From NCBI RefSeq assembly GCF_003369915.1, contig NC_046676.1, positions 7,347,501-7,411,500 of the forward strand: a stretch of DNA of 64,000 nucleotides, read 5' to 3'. The notes beneath the pieces were generated by a model, which did not search any database, had not been told where the DNA came from, and saw only the letters and a list, made by a program, of their open reading frames with translations. A program made the position numbers and the translations under genes. This stretch comes from Drosophila miranda (lineage: Eukaryota; Arthropoda; Insecta; Diptera; Drosophilidae). Shown piece by piece: positions 37,017 through 49,329 of the stretch (the stretch's first letter is position 1; each line of letters opens with the position of its first letter).

Positions 37017-38522
37017 TTACTCCGCACGCAGCACGGGCGTCACCTGGACATCGTCCGCCTGGCCATCGTTTTTGATGTCGAACTTCAGTTTGGCCAGATC
37101 CTTGAGCTCTCCGTCGGAGGACTCAGAGGTCACCACCTTGACCGTGTCGGGATAGTTGTTCTCGCCACCGCCCAGCTCCTGGGAGAAGCTAACCACCGTC
37201 TTGGGCTCATAGTTGACGCCAAGGGCACCGCTGGGGTCCGGTGAGGGTATGCTGGGGCCATCGCTGCTCTGGCCATTGGTGTGGGAAATGGTGATGCCAT
37301 CGGTGTCCTGGCCATTTGTGGCAGGTGCTGCTGTAGCTGCAGCGGTCTCGCCGTTTTGCACATGCTGCACAACCTCCACTTGAGCCTCAACGGGAGAGGG
37401 TGTACGCGCCGCTGTCGCTGGGATGATCTCCTCAGTTTTTGGCTTTGACTCGTCCTCTGACTCGATCTTCCTTTCAACGGGTACTGGAACTAGAGCTGGA
37501 GCTGGAGCTGAAGCTGGTTCTGCTTCCGGTTCTAGAGTCTCTGCCTCGGGCTTGTCATCATCCTCCCCAGCCACCGCCTTGTTGACCTCCTCAATGGCCT
37601 TGGCCACCTCTTCGGGAGCCACATACTCCTGATCCGCATGCCCATTGGTAGTGGTTTCGGGTTCCTCGCTGTGACCATTGGTGACAGCCGCAACCGTCTC
37701 TGGTTCGCTAATCAGGGCTGATGTAGTCACAGGTGTGGCACGCTCCCGCTGCTCCTGCTCCTGCTCCTGCTCCTGCTGCTGCTTCTGCTCTTCCTCCTCC
37801 TCCTCGCCGACCTTCTCGTGCACTGGTGCAGGCATTTCAAGGGACGGAACTATGGCCGGACTGGCCATGGTCTCCACAAACGAGGTGCGATTGGGCGAGT
37901 CTGGCGAGATCACGACGTGAGTGAAGTAGCCACTGCGACGGTTCTCGAAGTCCAGCACATTCTCCTTGGCCAGACGCTCTTGGATGCGTCGCTGACGTCT
38001 GATGAACTCCGGCACATTATCATCCTCGGCCTCGGCGGGCGGCGGAGATGTCGCCGCCTTCGGACGACGTAGCACGACCTTGGACGCCTCATTCTCTCCC
38101 CCGGCAGCAGCTCCATTCCCATTCAACGAGCCGTTCCCGTTGGTGGTGGCGGTGGCCCAGCTGGTGGCCGCTGTCGATGGCTTGAAGACTCCATTGAATT
38201 TGGTGCCGACGATGAATTTGTTGATCTCGCTCCCGGTGCCGTTGCCGTTGCCGGTGCCGTTGCTGTTGCTGTTGCTGTTGCTGTTGCTCCCGTTGTTGCT
38301 GGCACTCTTGTAGGGATTGTAGTTGTTGTTGGCGGTCTGCTGGGGCGACAATGGACTGGTGCCATTCTCCTCGGCCTTGGGCGATTTGTTGCCGATGGTG
38401 AAGTTGGGCTTGCCATGGCTGATCAGCAGCTTGGTGGCCGGCGAGGGGCTCTTGTCCGGCAGCGGGGAGGGCAGTCCACTCCGAATCTGTATGCTCGGCT
38501 TGTTGTTGATCGTCTCCGCCAT
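37017..38522 (-). CDS. Uncharacterised disordered, acidic low-complexity protein
   Basis: A single long exon (to 38650) follows a good acceptor (TTGTTTGTAG) and ends with TAA at 37017-37019. From the first in-frame ATG (38522, MAETINNKPSIQIRSGLPSP) it codes 501 residues. The frame is open upstream to the acceptor, so an earlier start in an upstream exon is possible. The N-terminal half is rich in Ser, Pro, Asn and Gly, with an Asn/Ser/Gly-rich run, then FIVGTKFNGVFKPS. A conserved-looking basic/aromatic block, NRRSGYFTHVVISPDSPN, follows. The C-terminal half is Glu/Pro/Ala-rich with a Glu/Gln run near residue 260. No enzymatic domain, signal peptide or membrane span is seen. I do not recognise the family; a cytoskeletal or scaffold role would be a guess. 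Confidence 0.75.
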   Translation of the reverse strand: MAETINNKPSIQIRSGLPSPLPDKSPSPATKLLISHGKPNFTIGNKSPKAEENGTSPLSPQQTANNNYNPYKSASNNGSNSNSNSNSNGTGNGNGTGSEINKFIVGTKFNGVFKPSTAATSWATATTNGNGSLNGNGAAAGGENEASKVVLRRPKAATSPPPAEAEDDNVPEFIRRQRRIQERLAKENVLDFENRRSGYFTHVVISPDSPNRTSFVETMASPAIVPSLEMPAPVHEKVGEEEEEEQKQQQEQEQEQEQRERATPVTTSALISEPETVAAVTNGHSEEPETTTNGHADQEYVAPEEVAKAIEEVNKAVAGEDDDKPEAETLEPEAEPASAPAPALVPVPVERKIESEDESKPKTEEIIPATAARTPSPVEAQVEVVQHVQNGETAAATAAPATNGQDTDGITISHTNGQSSDGPSIPSPDPSGALGVNYEPKTVVSFSQELGGGENNYPDTVKVVTSESSDGELKDLAKLKFDIKNDGQADDVQVTPVLRAE

Positions 38523-38650
38523 GTCTGTGCTTGTGTTAGAGGAGTGTCTGTGTCTGTATCTGGGTGAGATGGCTTTTACTTTCCGTTTCCGTCGATCGTC
38601 GCTCTGTGGCTGCTCTAACGGGTCTTTGGGTTTCTTTGCACTTCGTTGAG

Positions 38651-41600
38651 CTACAAACAAAACAAAACAACAACAAAAACAGCAAACAAATTAATATAAC
38701 ATTTCAAATGCCAAAAATTAAATCAGTCAAAATTTAAACATGCAAATTCGAGCTCATCATGCTCTTAGGGTGAAAATCGCGTATAATAAACATATAATTT
38801 AATTGCAGCAATTTTATTTGATTAAGAGAAACCCGCTGCAGCTGGACTTATAGCGGACTAAGGCCCTAGCCGCCGCAAGCTGCCCCAGATAAAGTTTACT
38901 ACTATTCTAATCGAAGACTTGAGTCATGCTGCATTTGTAATTTTTATAGAGTACTTTTCAAGACCTTGAAATGTTTTGTTTCTCAGCATTTGCCGAGATT
39001 GAGAAATGAGTACCTATAGTACATACTATAGGTAGTGTTCGTTCTATATTGAGACTGTGGCCCAGTCACTTTCGCAAGCAAACACCTTGCACTCGTCGTT
39101 TCACATGGCGTATGCGCAATTACGCAACTCCAGCCAGTGCCAATGGCAGGGTCAGCCGCTGTCTACAGCCAGGCCGAAAACAAATGTCAGTTGATTGTTG
39201 CTTGTTGATTGTTGGCAGAGGTAAGCATGCTTAAATATCAATTAGATCGATTGGGGCTTGGGTTTGTCCAAGTGCAAATGGCCTGGCGGCAGAGGCGGTC
39301 CGCGGATCGATCAACGATCAAGCATGTGACTCGATGGCTGACCCAAGCCTATCAGTTGACCAGCACACGTACGCGATCCACTATCCACATTGCTAGCCCC
39401 ATGTCTATCAACTGTAAACAGATAAAATGTGTACATCGGTAGTGCCATTTCCCCACCTTTTCCACCTTGCCACTTGGGTAATTTAATTAAATGCTACAAT
39501 TTATAGACAAGTCAGCCACTCATAAATTCTAAAGGCGTTCAATTGCCCGACGAAAGGTCAGCTCTCCGCTGCTGTTTGATTTGTGTCTCATTTTCTGATT
39601 ACTCAGTCGTTGCTTTATAGTTGATTGCTTTATCGTGTCTGGGATGGGTATTCAGAATCGCTTTAAACATACACAACATAGCAGATGTCAAGTGAAACGA
39701 TATATAAATACAAGTGGGTTTACAATATCGATCTCCTCTGTGGTGGATGACGACTCTTGGCAGTGCATCCCTTGCTAGAAAGGGTGCCGTGCCCGCTGAC
39801 CGATATAAACTTTTAAAAATGTCCCTAGCTACTCCATAGTTAATTCAATCATGACTCATTCTCTGCCATATCTTTGGCTAGCTTTGGTTTTATAATTGAC
39901 ATAGTGACTTAATTATTCATACCGCTGGCTGGCTGGCTACAAAACTGTTCTGCGAACGTGCGTCAAGAGGCTTACAGGTCTCTGGGTCTGTTTGTTTACT
40001 TAAAATGATTTCCTTTCCCAGTTGAAGCAATTAAAGAATGTCTGGAACTGATAGCCGCAAAAAGAAAACGAAAACAGTTTATAGCACAGACTCGACTACG
40101 TACGTACGTATTCCCGAGTGTGTTTCAACTCTGCCGCGAGGCTTACGAGCAGTTTGCGAATGTTTATTTTTATGATCCAAAAGCCGGGGAGTGTTAATTG
40201 TGCACCACTGAGAGCCAACTGTTCGTAAAGATCCCTCCCACGTCTTCGTCTTCCCAGCTGAAAATGTGTGTTATCTTTTCTCTGTTTGCTATTTGAATAT
40301 GTACGTTCCCCACTCACTCGGCGATTGGTTTCGTTTCTCACCCAGTAGATTGGCCTTGAAATCGCTGCTGTGTACGGCACCATGAAGTGCAATGTGAGTT
40401 ATTTTCGTTTCCAATTTGCATAAGGTGAACGAGAGTGAGACTCTATCGAGAATAAGCTTTGAATTTATGAATATGGTTATCAAGGCAGAATAAAGCTTTA
40501 CCAACATTTTATTAGTCGATATAATAATATATTTTCAGATAGAACCGAAGCCTTTCAGTGTGTGTTCTCAGATCTTCTCACAATCTTGTGATGAGATGGC
40601 AACATTCCCATGCGAGTAGACCGAGTAGCAGGCCTCAAAAAACAACCAAATTTCTCCAAAAATTCTTCGAATTCAGGGTGTGAATTGATTGTTTGTGCCA
40701 AACGCTCAGATAAAACATTCAAAACCATAAAAGCCCAGCTCGAAATGAACCAAACTTTGGTTTAGAAATTTGATTTTTCTGCTCTCCCACTCCCCGTCGC
40801 CCGTGGACCGTTGCCCGTTGCCCGCTGCCCGTTGCCCTTCCAGCTTTCTGTTGCGTGAGCTTGGTGCGTCTATCAGCCGGAGATCAAATTAGTTTCTTGG
40901 CCCCCTTCCCATTCCCATTCGAATTCCCGAACCCTTTTCCGTTCGCTTTGGTTCGACTGAAGCTGAAGGTGTGGGTCTTGTGGTTGCCGACAAACTCGGT
41001 CATCTCTGTCCCTCTGTCTCTCTCTGTCTCTCTCTGTCTCTCTGTGTCTCTGTGTGAACAGTGCACAACAATTGCAATCTGCTCAGATCTCGGCCGGGAT
41101 GGGAATTCCGCTTACCCAAGAGTTGGGTGGATACGTGCAGGTACTACAGACAAACATTAACACAGTGGTGGGGTGTTGCCCGTGGAGCTAATCTTATCAC
41201 TAGCTGGTGTTCTGCCATTGCCAAAAAGAACACTGATAAGCGGCCAGCATAATCCGGGGCGATAAGGCAAGAATTGTAGTACGGGGCGAGTACGCGGAGG
41301 GCGGTCAGCAATGAGTATTATTACCCAATCATGTGATTAACGGCCCTTGCAGGCGTAAAAAGAAAGTGAAACCTCTTTGCATAAAGAAAAGCTCAAGCCA
41401 GAGTTGGGTTCAAGGTACGACGACGATGGTGGTGTTGGGGAGAGTGTTTTGTTGGCTGGGCGCATAATTAGTTGTAAATATTTTTTATTCGTCTTGGCGT
41501 TTTGCAATTTATGGGATTTATAGTTATAGTTATGTATGTGCATGTCTGCATAATGCCACCAACCACCGCAGCTTGGTTCCAGCCCTGAGCTGTGAAAGTT

Positions 41601-44600
41601 ACCGGTCCGTGGAGGGGTGGGGGCGGGGATTAGCCCAGTGGAATTTTTCCTGCCATGGGTATGGTTGGTTCGATCGGGTACTATCGTATATAGAACGTGT
41701 TTGGGAGACAGACGCGACAATTCGCTACAGACGAGCAGTTTAACGGCAACAAAAGTCAGAGTCACGAACAGTAACCGTAAGCGGCTTTTTCTGGGCGGCC
41801 AACGCGGCGTATGAGCAATCGTAAGGCGCTCAGGCAATATTTACACGTTTGCAAGTCTTTCAAAAATTATTGTTCTTCCCTCCCTCTCCCTCTTCTATTT
41901 TTTGACACACACACACACACACACACATACACATAGATATACTTTTAGACGCACCTATGTATAATTGGAGGCTAACTGTATTTGTCGTCCGCGCTGCGTT
42001 ACCGTAAAACGCCAAAACGTAACTGAAACTGAACCTGAACCAACTTCCAACTTCCAACCGCCTGAAGTCAGCGTTGCCAACGCCGTCGTCGTCGTAGCCA
42101 TCGCCATCGTCGTCGTCGTCGTCGGTTATCGTGCGCATAGCTGGCAAAATAAATACGAAAATACCTGAACTGAACAGCAAATGGGAAAAGTTGTTGTTGC
42201 TCTCGCTTGGCGCTTAATAACTAAACAGAAAATCCCCTACAGGCGCCCTGCGTGAAAGGTGCGCTCCCCAAGAAACCTCTAAAACGTGAGTAATTTTTTC
42301 TTTTATACATTTGTGTCACTTAATTATTCGCAAATTATGCATCATTTAACTTTCGAGCGTTTTGGGCAAACACACAAAAATGTCCAAATTAATGGACACC
42401 TTCACTTCCGGCACCAGAAGCTGAAGTTGTCTCAAATCAAAAGAACTGACATTAATGGCCTGCACAAATATTTACTTACTGAACTAGGGTCAAATGTGGC
42501 GCGTAGACAGGTAAACAGGTAAACAGGTAAATATATAAATAGTACAGAGGTTTACACGTGCCGCAATCATCTGATCATCAGCTGATTATGAATATGCATT
42601 CTGGCTCTCATTGTTTGCACTGCAAATCAGTTGAGTAAATTGGAACAACTTGTTGAGTCACAATATACACACATGCATACATCCGTACGTACTGTTGTCT
42701 TTATTTGCTTTGCCAAATGCTACTCATAATTGTATAATTTATAGAAGAATAAAGTTACTCAATAACACCTAGAGTGTTTATAAATACTGCAATTATTGTG
42801 TATAGATCAATCACAAAATTGGTTGACGTAACTTGAACTATGAGTGGAGTACCCATAGTTCGATATCGAAATGGTATTAAATGATTTAATGATCCCATGA
42901 AAACCCAAAATATTTGTGGTATCTCCCATCTATCACTTACTGCCCGCATAAACTATAGGCATTCCCCCACAGATTGGCACAGGCGGGGCTTCCGCCGTAT
43001 CTACTTGAATTTGATAACTTTTGCCAGCCATCCAGCCAGGCACCTAAACTTTATGAGTTTGTGTTCGATTGTGTTCTGTTGCTGTTGCTGTTGTGCCGTG
43101 TTGTGTTTTGTTTGATTATTTCGCCGATATGAAGAGCAAAGAGCATTTAATATTTACACGATTCGTTTGGCCCTAATGCGAGGGCTTCCGCACAAAAAGC
43201 TGCCGCCGCCCGATTCTCGAGCCCGAGCTGGCCGTGATAAGCGCCGGAGGGAGGCGGAAAAGCCGTTTGACTTGTACACTGCCGCTTCGCTGAGGAGTGG
43301 CCTATAAACGGAACGTATCTGCGCCGCACTTGAAAATAAAGCCAGCCAAAGAAAACTGGTAAGCCTTTCGACTTGTTTGACTTGCCTGGGCATAGGAAGC
43401 CAGTTTTGTATGGCCAATCAATGTGCTAATAACAGAGCTTCTAGCTCCAGTTCAATATTTGCACATCATTACAATTACGTACGCCGAAAGAGAGCTCAGC
43501 TCAGCCTCTGCTCTGCTCTGCTCTGCTCTGCTCTGCTCTGCCTTTCGGAGTGTGCATTGTTTTAATGATCTATTTGCGCGGTTGAATAACACACTAATTG
43601 ACACACAAACACGAAGCGGCGCGACGCGACAAGCGAACGTGCACTAAGGCCCGGGAGTCGATGTCGAAGTCGAAGTCGAAGTCTCCACATCCATATCCAC
43701 ATCGGGTGAATGGAATCGGTCGTTAGCAACCTTGACAAAGAAAATTTTCAATTAACAGCGAACGCCAATTTGCGTACAGAGTGCGAAAGAGACGCGCAAA
43801 AAATACGAGTAACACAAGACTCCACACAACACGCAAAATGCTCAAAAAATGGTTCGTTTTCGTAAGTCGAACAATTATGTCTTTAACAATTTGGGTCACT
43901 TACATATGTACATATGTTATGTATCGAAGAGAACACAGACTCTGCGATGCTGCGTGCGTTGAGATTATCGCAAATGGCAAAGAGAAATATATACAATATT
44001 GATTGGCTTAATTATGCATAATAAATGCCACTCTAAGAGTCTTAATTTTTAGATTCAGCTTTCATTTCTTATATGGTATATTGCCGGCGCTGCCAATTAA
44101 AATAGAAATTGTTGACCATCCAAAAAAGTTTATTTTGTCGTTTGCCGACTGCCGAGTGCATTTGCATAAAAAATTAAAACTTGAACACAAACGAAACATA
44201 CAAATTGTTATTGTTGCTGTTGCTACTGCTGCTGCTATTGTTGTTGTTGTTGTTTGCAAATGCACGCGGTGTAAAACTTTCGAATCTGTTAGCTCGTCTG
44301 GGGGGATCGGCTCTTTGGTGCTTGGGAATGTTTTGAAGCGCAAAAACGCTCTACACAGGCGCGTAACGTGTTTTCAACTGAGCGCAAAATCGGCTTCGAT
44401 CGGTACAGCACGCTGGCGGCGGTGGCAGTGACAGCCGCGCCACAACAACCACAATACCAGCTTTAATGAATGAAAGCGTAGTTTTTTTCTGCTGTCTTTG
44501 TGCATATTGGTGCTGTGACAATGTGCACTTTTTGTGAGCGGCCCCACAATGGGCGTCCTTTGAATTCGCACAAAAGAAAAACAAAACAAAAGCAAAGAGT

Positions 44601-44950
44601 AAGTAAAGCCCAATGTAACGTCTATGCAAAGCGGCTCAAACCGTACCAATTCGAGTGCCGATGGCCAAATTATGTTATTCAGCAACAAAAGGACCTATAA
44701 ATATTTTAGGTACTCGAAATACTCGAACTTGTATATGAGTCTGTAATTTTACTCAATTACTTAGAAGTAAGTTACTACTTTTAATAACTGAAGGCAGATA
44801 GGGTATATACACAAACACAATCTTATTACGAGGCTATGCTACCATTAGCAAAAAAAAAAAAACAAATGGAATCGAATTTGTTAATTTGAATTATATAATG
44901 GTATATTTGATAAATTTTATCAATCTATTAAATTAGTATTCATATTTTTT
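38651..44950. other. Probable first intron and 5' flank of the disordered-protein gene
   Basis: No gene is supported on either strand. Stretches with 5'-UTR-like composition occur on the + strand at about 41720-41780, 41990-42290 (ending AAAC before a GTGAGT donor at 42289) and 43740-43860. The last contains an ATG at 43838 reading MLKKWFVF straight into a GTAAGT donor. No matching downstream exon was found. Simple repeats: TCTCTG units 41012-41056, AC tract 41904-41928, GTC triplets 42106-42123, CTCTG pentamers 43506-43541, TTG triplets 44235-44252. Confidence 0.3.
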
Positions 44951-44954
44951 TGAC

Positions 44955-45875
44955 TTATTCATTTTCAAACAATTTCTATTTGGCGCGCACTCGCCTCCAG
45001 TCGATAGTATCGAAAGCCCTTTCTTGGGATTTTCTCTTTTTTTTACTTTCTCTCTTTTTCTAGGTGGGATATCCTCTCTTCTTCAAGGTTCGCCGCAGTT
45101 CGCTTTAGCAACAATGAGTCCCATTCCATACACAATGTTGCGCATTCCATACACACTGTTGCGGCAACATTTACTTGAAACCCGTATTTTAGTAAAATAA
45201 AATACGTAAAAGGTAATTTAAAGAAACAATCTTCATCTATATAGCTTGATATAGGCAATACCCGATTCGCCGCAGTTTCGCTATTGCAACAATGAGTCTC
45301 ACTCCATACACAAACATGTTGCTAATTCCATGCACACATACCCTGGGGGAAATGGATGTTATAGAACTGCGGAAATGTGTTTCATCCCATGCTCTAATTA
45401 ATGCAGAAACTAGTCAGTATCTATTTTAAACGATATTTTGCAATTAGTGGTCTTCTTACAGAGACAAAGAATCGCTACAGGGATCAGGTTTAATATACAA
45501 ACACCTAATCGAATGCATGAATAGACCAAAAAAATGCAATCTAAGACAAGGTCTTTACTAATTACATTTGAAAGCAGGTTGGAAAACAGTATCTTTATAT
45601 AATATTCACGAAATAGGGTATACAAACGCCCATACCCTGGTTGACAACAAAGAGTCTGCAAATGCCAGCAACATTGACGTCACAACCTGTGACTATTGAA
45701 CATTTTTGTTGAAATCGTGTTTTTGTCAAAATAAAAGATTTTCTAGTACTTAAAAGTAGTTAGTCTTGATCAAAATTGATTCAGCAATCATTTAAAATTA
45801 TCTGGGCAAAAATAAGAGATCTGTATAGCTGGGAATATTCGACGGAAGAAAGAATAACCAAGAATTAGTCGTCAT
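44955..45875 (+). repeat. Dispersed repeat family A, copy 2 (longest)
   Basis: This copy starts TTCAAACAATTTCTATTTGG then CGCGC, continues TCGATAGTATCGAAAGCC, and contains two divergent internal units of CAACAATGAGTC..CTCCATACACA. It then has CATACCCTGGGGGAAATGG, GAAATAGGGTATACAAACG and CCAGCAACATTGACG, ending near the ATTCGACGGAAG block that also occurs near 60.60 kb. It is about 900 bp with no open frame of note. The class is unknown; a non-autonomous DNA or Helitron-like element is the best guess. Confidence 0.65.
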
Positions 45876-45879
45876 AACC

Positions 45880-46260
45880 GGTTCACAACAATGAGTCCCA
45901 TTCCATGCACACATACCCTGGGGGAAATGGATGTTATAAAATTGTGAATATGTTTGTCATCCCAGGCAAAAAAAAAATTTATTTTCAATAGATTTTAATA
46001 TTATTAAATATTATTTCAACGATATTTTAAAGCTTATTGTCTTCTCGCAGAGACCAAGAATAGGTACCAGGATCGAGATATATATACAAAACACTCATCA
46101 TATACATAAATATGTTTAAAAAATTTCAATTTGAGAAAAGGTCTTTATTAGTTACGTTTTATCTTCATATCAATATTTATACTTTCATATAAAATTAACA
46201 AAATAGGGTATACAAAGGACTATACTACGGCTTACATCCACAAATCTCAGAGACCATTAA
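45880..46260 (+). repeat. Dispersed repeat family A, copy 3
   Basis: It begins AACCGGTTCACAACAATGAG, then CCATGCACACATACCCTGGG, GAGAAAAGGTCTTTATTAG and AAATAGGGTATACAAAGG. It follows copy 2 directly in the same orientation, so the two form a tandem arrangement. It is truncated relative to copy 2. Confidence 0.6.
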
Positions 46261-46639
46261 CGCTAGAGTAACCAAATTTGGTATCCGTACTCCTGTTAGA
46301 TCTCACTATAAAACATATATCTCAGAATTTCGCCCCACCCCCTTCCGCCCCCACAAAGAACGAAAATCTGTTGCATCCACAATAGTGCAGATTCGAGAAA
46401 ACTAAAAACGCACAATCATAGAGAATGACCATATCTATCCGGTTGCTGAATCTGGATTAGATCGGATCATTTATATAGCCAAAAGGAACACATCAATTTG
46501 CAGTGGCTACGCAACGCTCGACGTCACGCTCAGACTGATTTTCTGTCTCTCTTGCACGCACTCTTTGTCGCGTGTAATGTTTTTGAAAATATTAATAAAT
46601 AGCTTTAAAAACGTGTCCTGGAAACCACAAACTTTCTTG

Positions 46640-47450
46640 CTTTATTAACAATGAATCAATCTATGCACAAACAATTGTTTCATATAAATCGGTAAGTTGG
46701 TTAAAAAGATATAGCGGTTTGACTTTGGAAAATTGTTGAACCTATTCAGTTGAGCGGCACTGTAAGTATACAATAAATATATAACACAAAACCCACCCTT
46801 GTCTGCTATCTTGCAAAAGCAGAGAGAGAGAGACAGAGAGACACCAGCTGCGGCTGCGCTGTCGGCTGACGTATTTTTGTTGTACTCAGAAGCAAGCACA
46901 TACAAAATCTCACACATGCAGCGACAGCCGATATATCTCTCTCGCTCTTGCAAGGCAGACCAGCGGCGGCGCGACTGCGCTGCTTCGAAGTCATTTTCGC
47001 AAATGGCGGCGCTGCCAATTGCTATAAAAAGGCGAGCACAGTCGAAGCCACGCGGCTTTATTTTTATTTTTTGAACTGTAAACATCTACTCTTCTAAACC
47101 TAGTGCGCAGGGAGTCAGCACCGTGCGCACCATGGCACCCCAGAACCTCCGCAACCACACTTCTTGGAGAGTTATTGAACCTCCGCAACCACACTTTTTG
47201 GAGCGTAATTGAACCTCCGCAACCACACTTTTTGGAGCGTAATCGAACCTCCACAACCACACTTCTTGGAGCGTAATCGAACCTCCGCAACCACACTTTT
47301 TGGAGCGTAATCGAACCTCCGCAACCACACTTCTTGGAGCGTAATTGAACCTCCGCAACCACACTCTTTGGAGCGTAATCGAACCTCCGCAACCACACTT
47401 CTCGGAGCGTAATTGAACCTCCGCAACGAATCTTCTCGGGGGCATGGCTT
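46640..47450 (+). mobile_element. LTR-like promoter segment containing a minisatellite (fossil)
   Basis: A TATA box (CTATAAAAAGGCGAG, about 47020) with a GC-rich upstream part precedes a leader that runs into a 34-bp tandem array. The array unit resembles a sub-repeat of the LTR-like fragments at 10.3 kb and 50.1 kb. An LTR of an unidentified family is my interpretation, with bounds approximate. No internal coding part is attached. Confidence 0.3.
47142..47440. repeat. 34-bp minisatellite, about nine units
   Basis: The unit is GAACCTCCGCAACCACACTT followed by TTTGGAGCGTAATT. Around nine units follow each other with a few substitutions: AATC/AATT, TTCTT/TTTTT, one CCACAACC variant. Because 34 is not a multiple of three, the minus strand stays open in several frames; those apparent proteins are artefacts of the repeat. 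The last unit ends CAACGAATCTTCTCGG, which matches the related block at 10342-10363 more closely than the internal units do. Confidence 0.9.
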
Positions 47451-47499
47451 TTGATTCTATTAGTCGGTTTAAATTGTTTAAAACTAAATTATTTAAAAG

Positions 47500-47649
47500 C
47501 TAATTTAAACATCGATTAAATAAACCCTCGGCGGGGATGATGCAGGCACAAGTGCTGTCGGCCACCCCGACGGAGGGCAGGCCGTGCTCCTTGCGCATGG
47601 CCAGGAGGTCCTTGTTGGAGAGTGTCTCCAGTTTCGAGAGCTCCGACAT
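47500..47649 (-). pseudogene. Truncated LEM-domain-like gene fragment
   Basis: A 49-codon frame starts MSELSKLETLSNKDLLAMRK and continues EHGLPSVGVADSTC. Its spacing (LSNxDL, then xxGLP, then VxDST) is that of the first half of a LEM domain, the chromatin-contacting fold of fly inner nuclear membrane proteins such as otefin and bocksbeutel. The second helix is not present and the frame runs into AT-rich DNA after AEGLFNRCLN. Codon use is GC-rich, unlike the surrounding repeat DNA, and a plausible 5' leader precedes the ATG. It is most likely a fragment of a duplicated host gene stranded in the repeat island. The family call is tentative. Confidence 0.4.
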
Positions 47650-47799
47650 TTCCGCACAAAAACAAAACAAAAATCTAGAGCTGACGACCGACTTCTCTGA
47701 AAACCTGAAAACCAAATAATGCTCCCAATCGCGTCTCGCCTGGAGTATTGTCATCTTGTGATGTGTTCGACTGATCGAACAAAACTGTGAAAGGTGCTT

Positions 47800-48790
47800 T
47801 ATTGTGTTTGTACTTTTAGAATAATACATTTTACAAAATTGATTCTTTTGCAAGTTTCAATCAGCCTTTTCAGGCAACTGGCTTGGGAATCTGATTCGGT
47901 TATTTTATGGGGGCTGAATTTAATCTTTGCCAAATAACTTACGAATTCATCCAAGCGATTGGTGAACGTTTTATTGGCATGGCAGTATGTATTGTTCAAT
48001 ACATCGAAACCATCGTTGATACTTTTTAAAAACATGCTTTTAACAACATCAGCAAACATTTGAATGCCTGTGCTGACCGTGCTTGAAAATATGTTGACCG
48101 CCAAATTGGTTTTCATGTAATCAAATCCTTTCGGATTGATGTGCTGTTCTGTAAGCTTAGGTGCCAAACGAAAAGAATTTAATGAATCGACTTCATAAAA
48201 CTTCGATAACTTTCCATGTCGCTTTTCCGACTGGTGTAATTAGATCGTGTTTCAAGAAGTTATTTTTATGTACGTAATGGCACACAGACCCAGGTCTACG
48301 TAACCAATTGCTCGGTCAACATTGGCAAGATAACATATTTCTGGTTGGATGATCATTTCATCAAAAATTAGTGCACAATTTTTGTGACTCTCATCCATTT
48401 TTTGTACAAGTTTCTTCAACTTTTCAATATGTTCGCCCTGAAAGCCAGGCTCAAATACTTGGAGCGGCAGCGAAGCACTACATTGTTTTTCTTCATGAGC
48501 CCTGTTCGGGCTCGTTGACTTAAGTTGAGAAATTTCTTTCTCTAGATCGTTTATTTTTTGTACATATTTTTCATTTTGGATAGTGAATGCGTGCAATTTT
48601 GCATGCAAATTTTTAATTTCCTTTTTTTGGGAAATATTTTCCTTATTTAGGGCTTTGAATTTCTTTTCCAGAGATTCAAAGCCGGATTCATCTGAAAAAT
48701 ATGTATCTTCATTGTGCTTGATATCAATATTATCTATTGATTGATCTATGTTAGTCTTTTCAATATTATCTATTGATAGATCGGCGGTAA
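47800..48790 (-). mobile_element. P-superfamily DNA transposon fragment (N-terminal and central transposase)
   Basis: On the minus strand, one frame reads a coiled coil (48608 downward: QNEKYVQKINDLEKEISQLK) followed by CALIFDEMIIQPEI, the first catalytic-core strand of P transposases. A second frame reads RLAPKLTEQHINPKGFDYMK, then NLAVNIFSSTVSTGIQMF and FVSYLAKIKFSPH, the central P-element block. Between them (about 48180-48260) much of the catalytic core is missing and the frame changes, so the element is internally deleted. The THAP DNA-binding domain is not seen. Terminal inverted repeats were not identified. It is diverged from the canonical P element. Confidence 0.7.
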
Positions 48791-49329
48791 CCGCCAGTTA
48801 CAGCATGTAATGGCAATGGAAGCCTTGGTCGCGAGATTATAAAAGCAGGGAATGCGCGACGCCATATAACTTTCGCCCATTTCACTCTTTATCACTGTTG
48901 TTTACTCTCAGATATTGCACTTATTTTTAATCATTACACTTTTCGCGATAAAAACAAATAAAACGAACCGCTCAAATTCGCTTCTAGCTCTTGCTTAAGC
49001 CTGTTGTGTTTTTTTCTTGCTCATGCATTCTCCGCCCTTTGCCTAAATATCATACAACATTGTTCTGACTTTGTTTTGATATATCATCGCATCTCTTTAA
49101 TTTGATTCTACTTTGTGTTAATCACCAGTGTTTTGTTTGTAAACACGTGTTTAATACATATAAATTCAATATACGCAACGTAACGCATCGGACTCGTGCA
49201 GGCAATTTGTTATTGTTTTTTGCCCAGTCTGCTTTTCGTGGTCCCTCGGAAAGCAATATTTGTTTCTCGTCTTATTCCTGAGGCTACAACGGAGGATGTT
49301 AAACAACATCTTTCCTCTAAACTAAGGGT

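Noticed and set aside
43838-43862. Possible 5' coding exon MLKKWFVF followed by GTAAGT on the + strand
   Set aside because: No matching downstream + exon was found within reach, so it is mentioned only as a possible leader.
46991-47445. Three overlapping minus-strand open frames encoding repetitive RSVVAEV/KCGCGGSI-type proteins
   Set aside because: They are the 34-bp minisatellite read in its frames. The period is not a multiple of three and lacks stops, so all frames stay open without selection.
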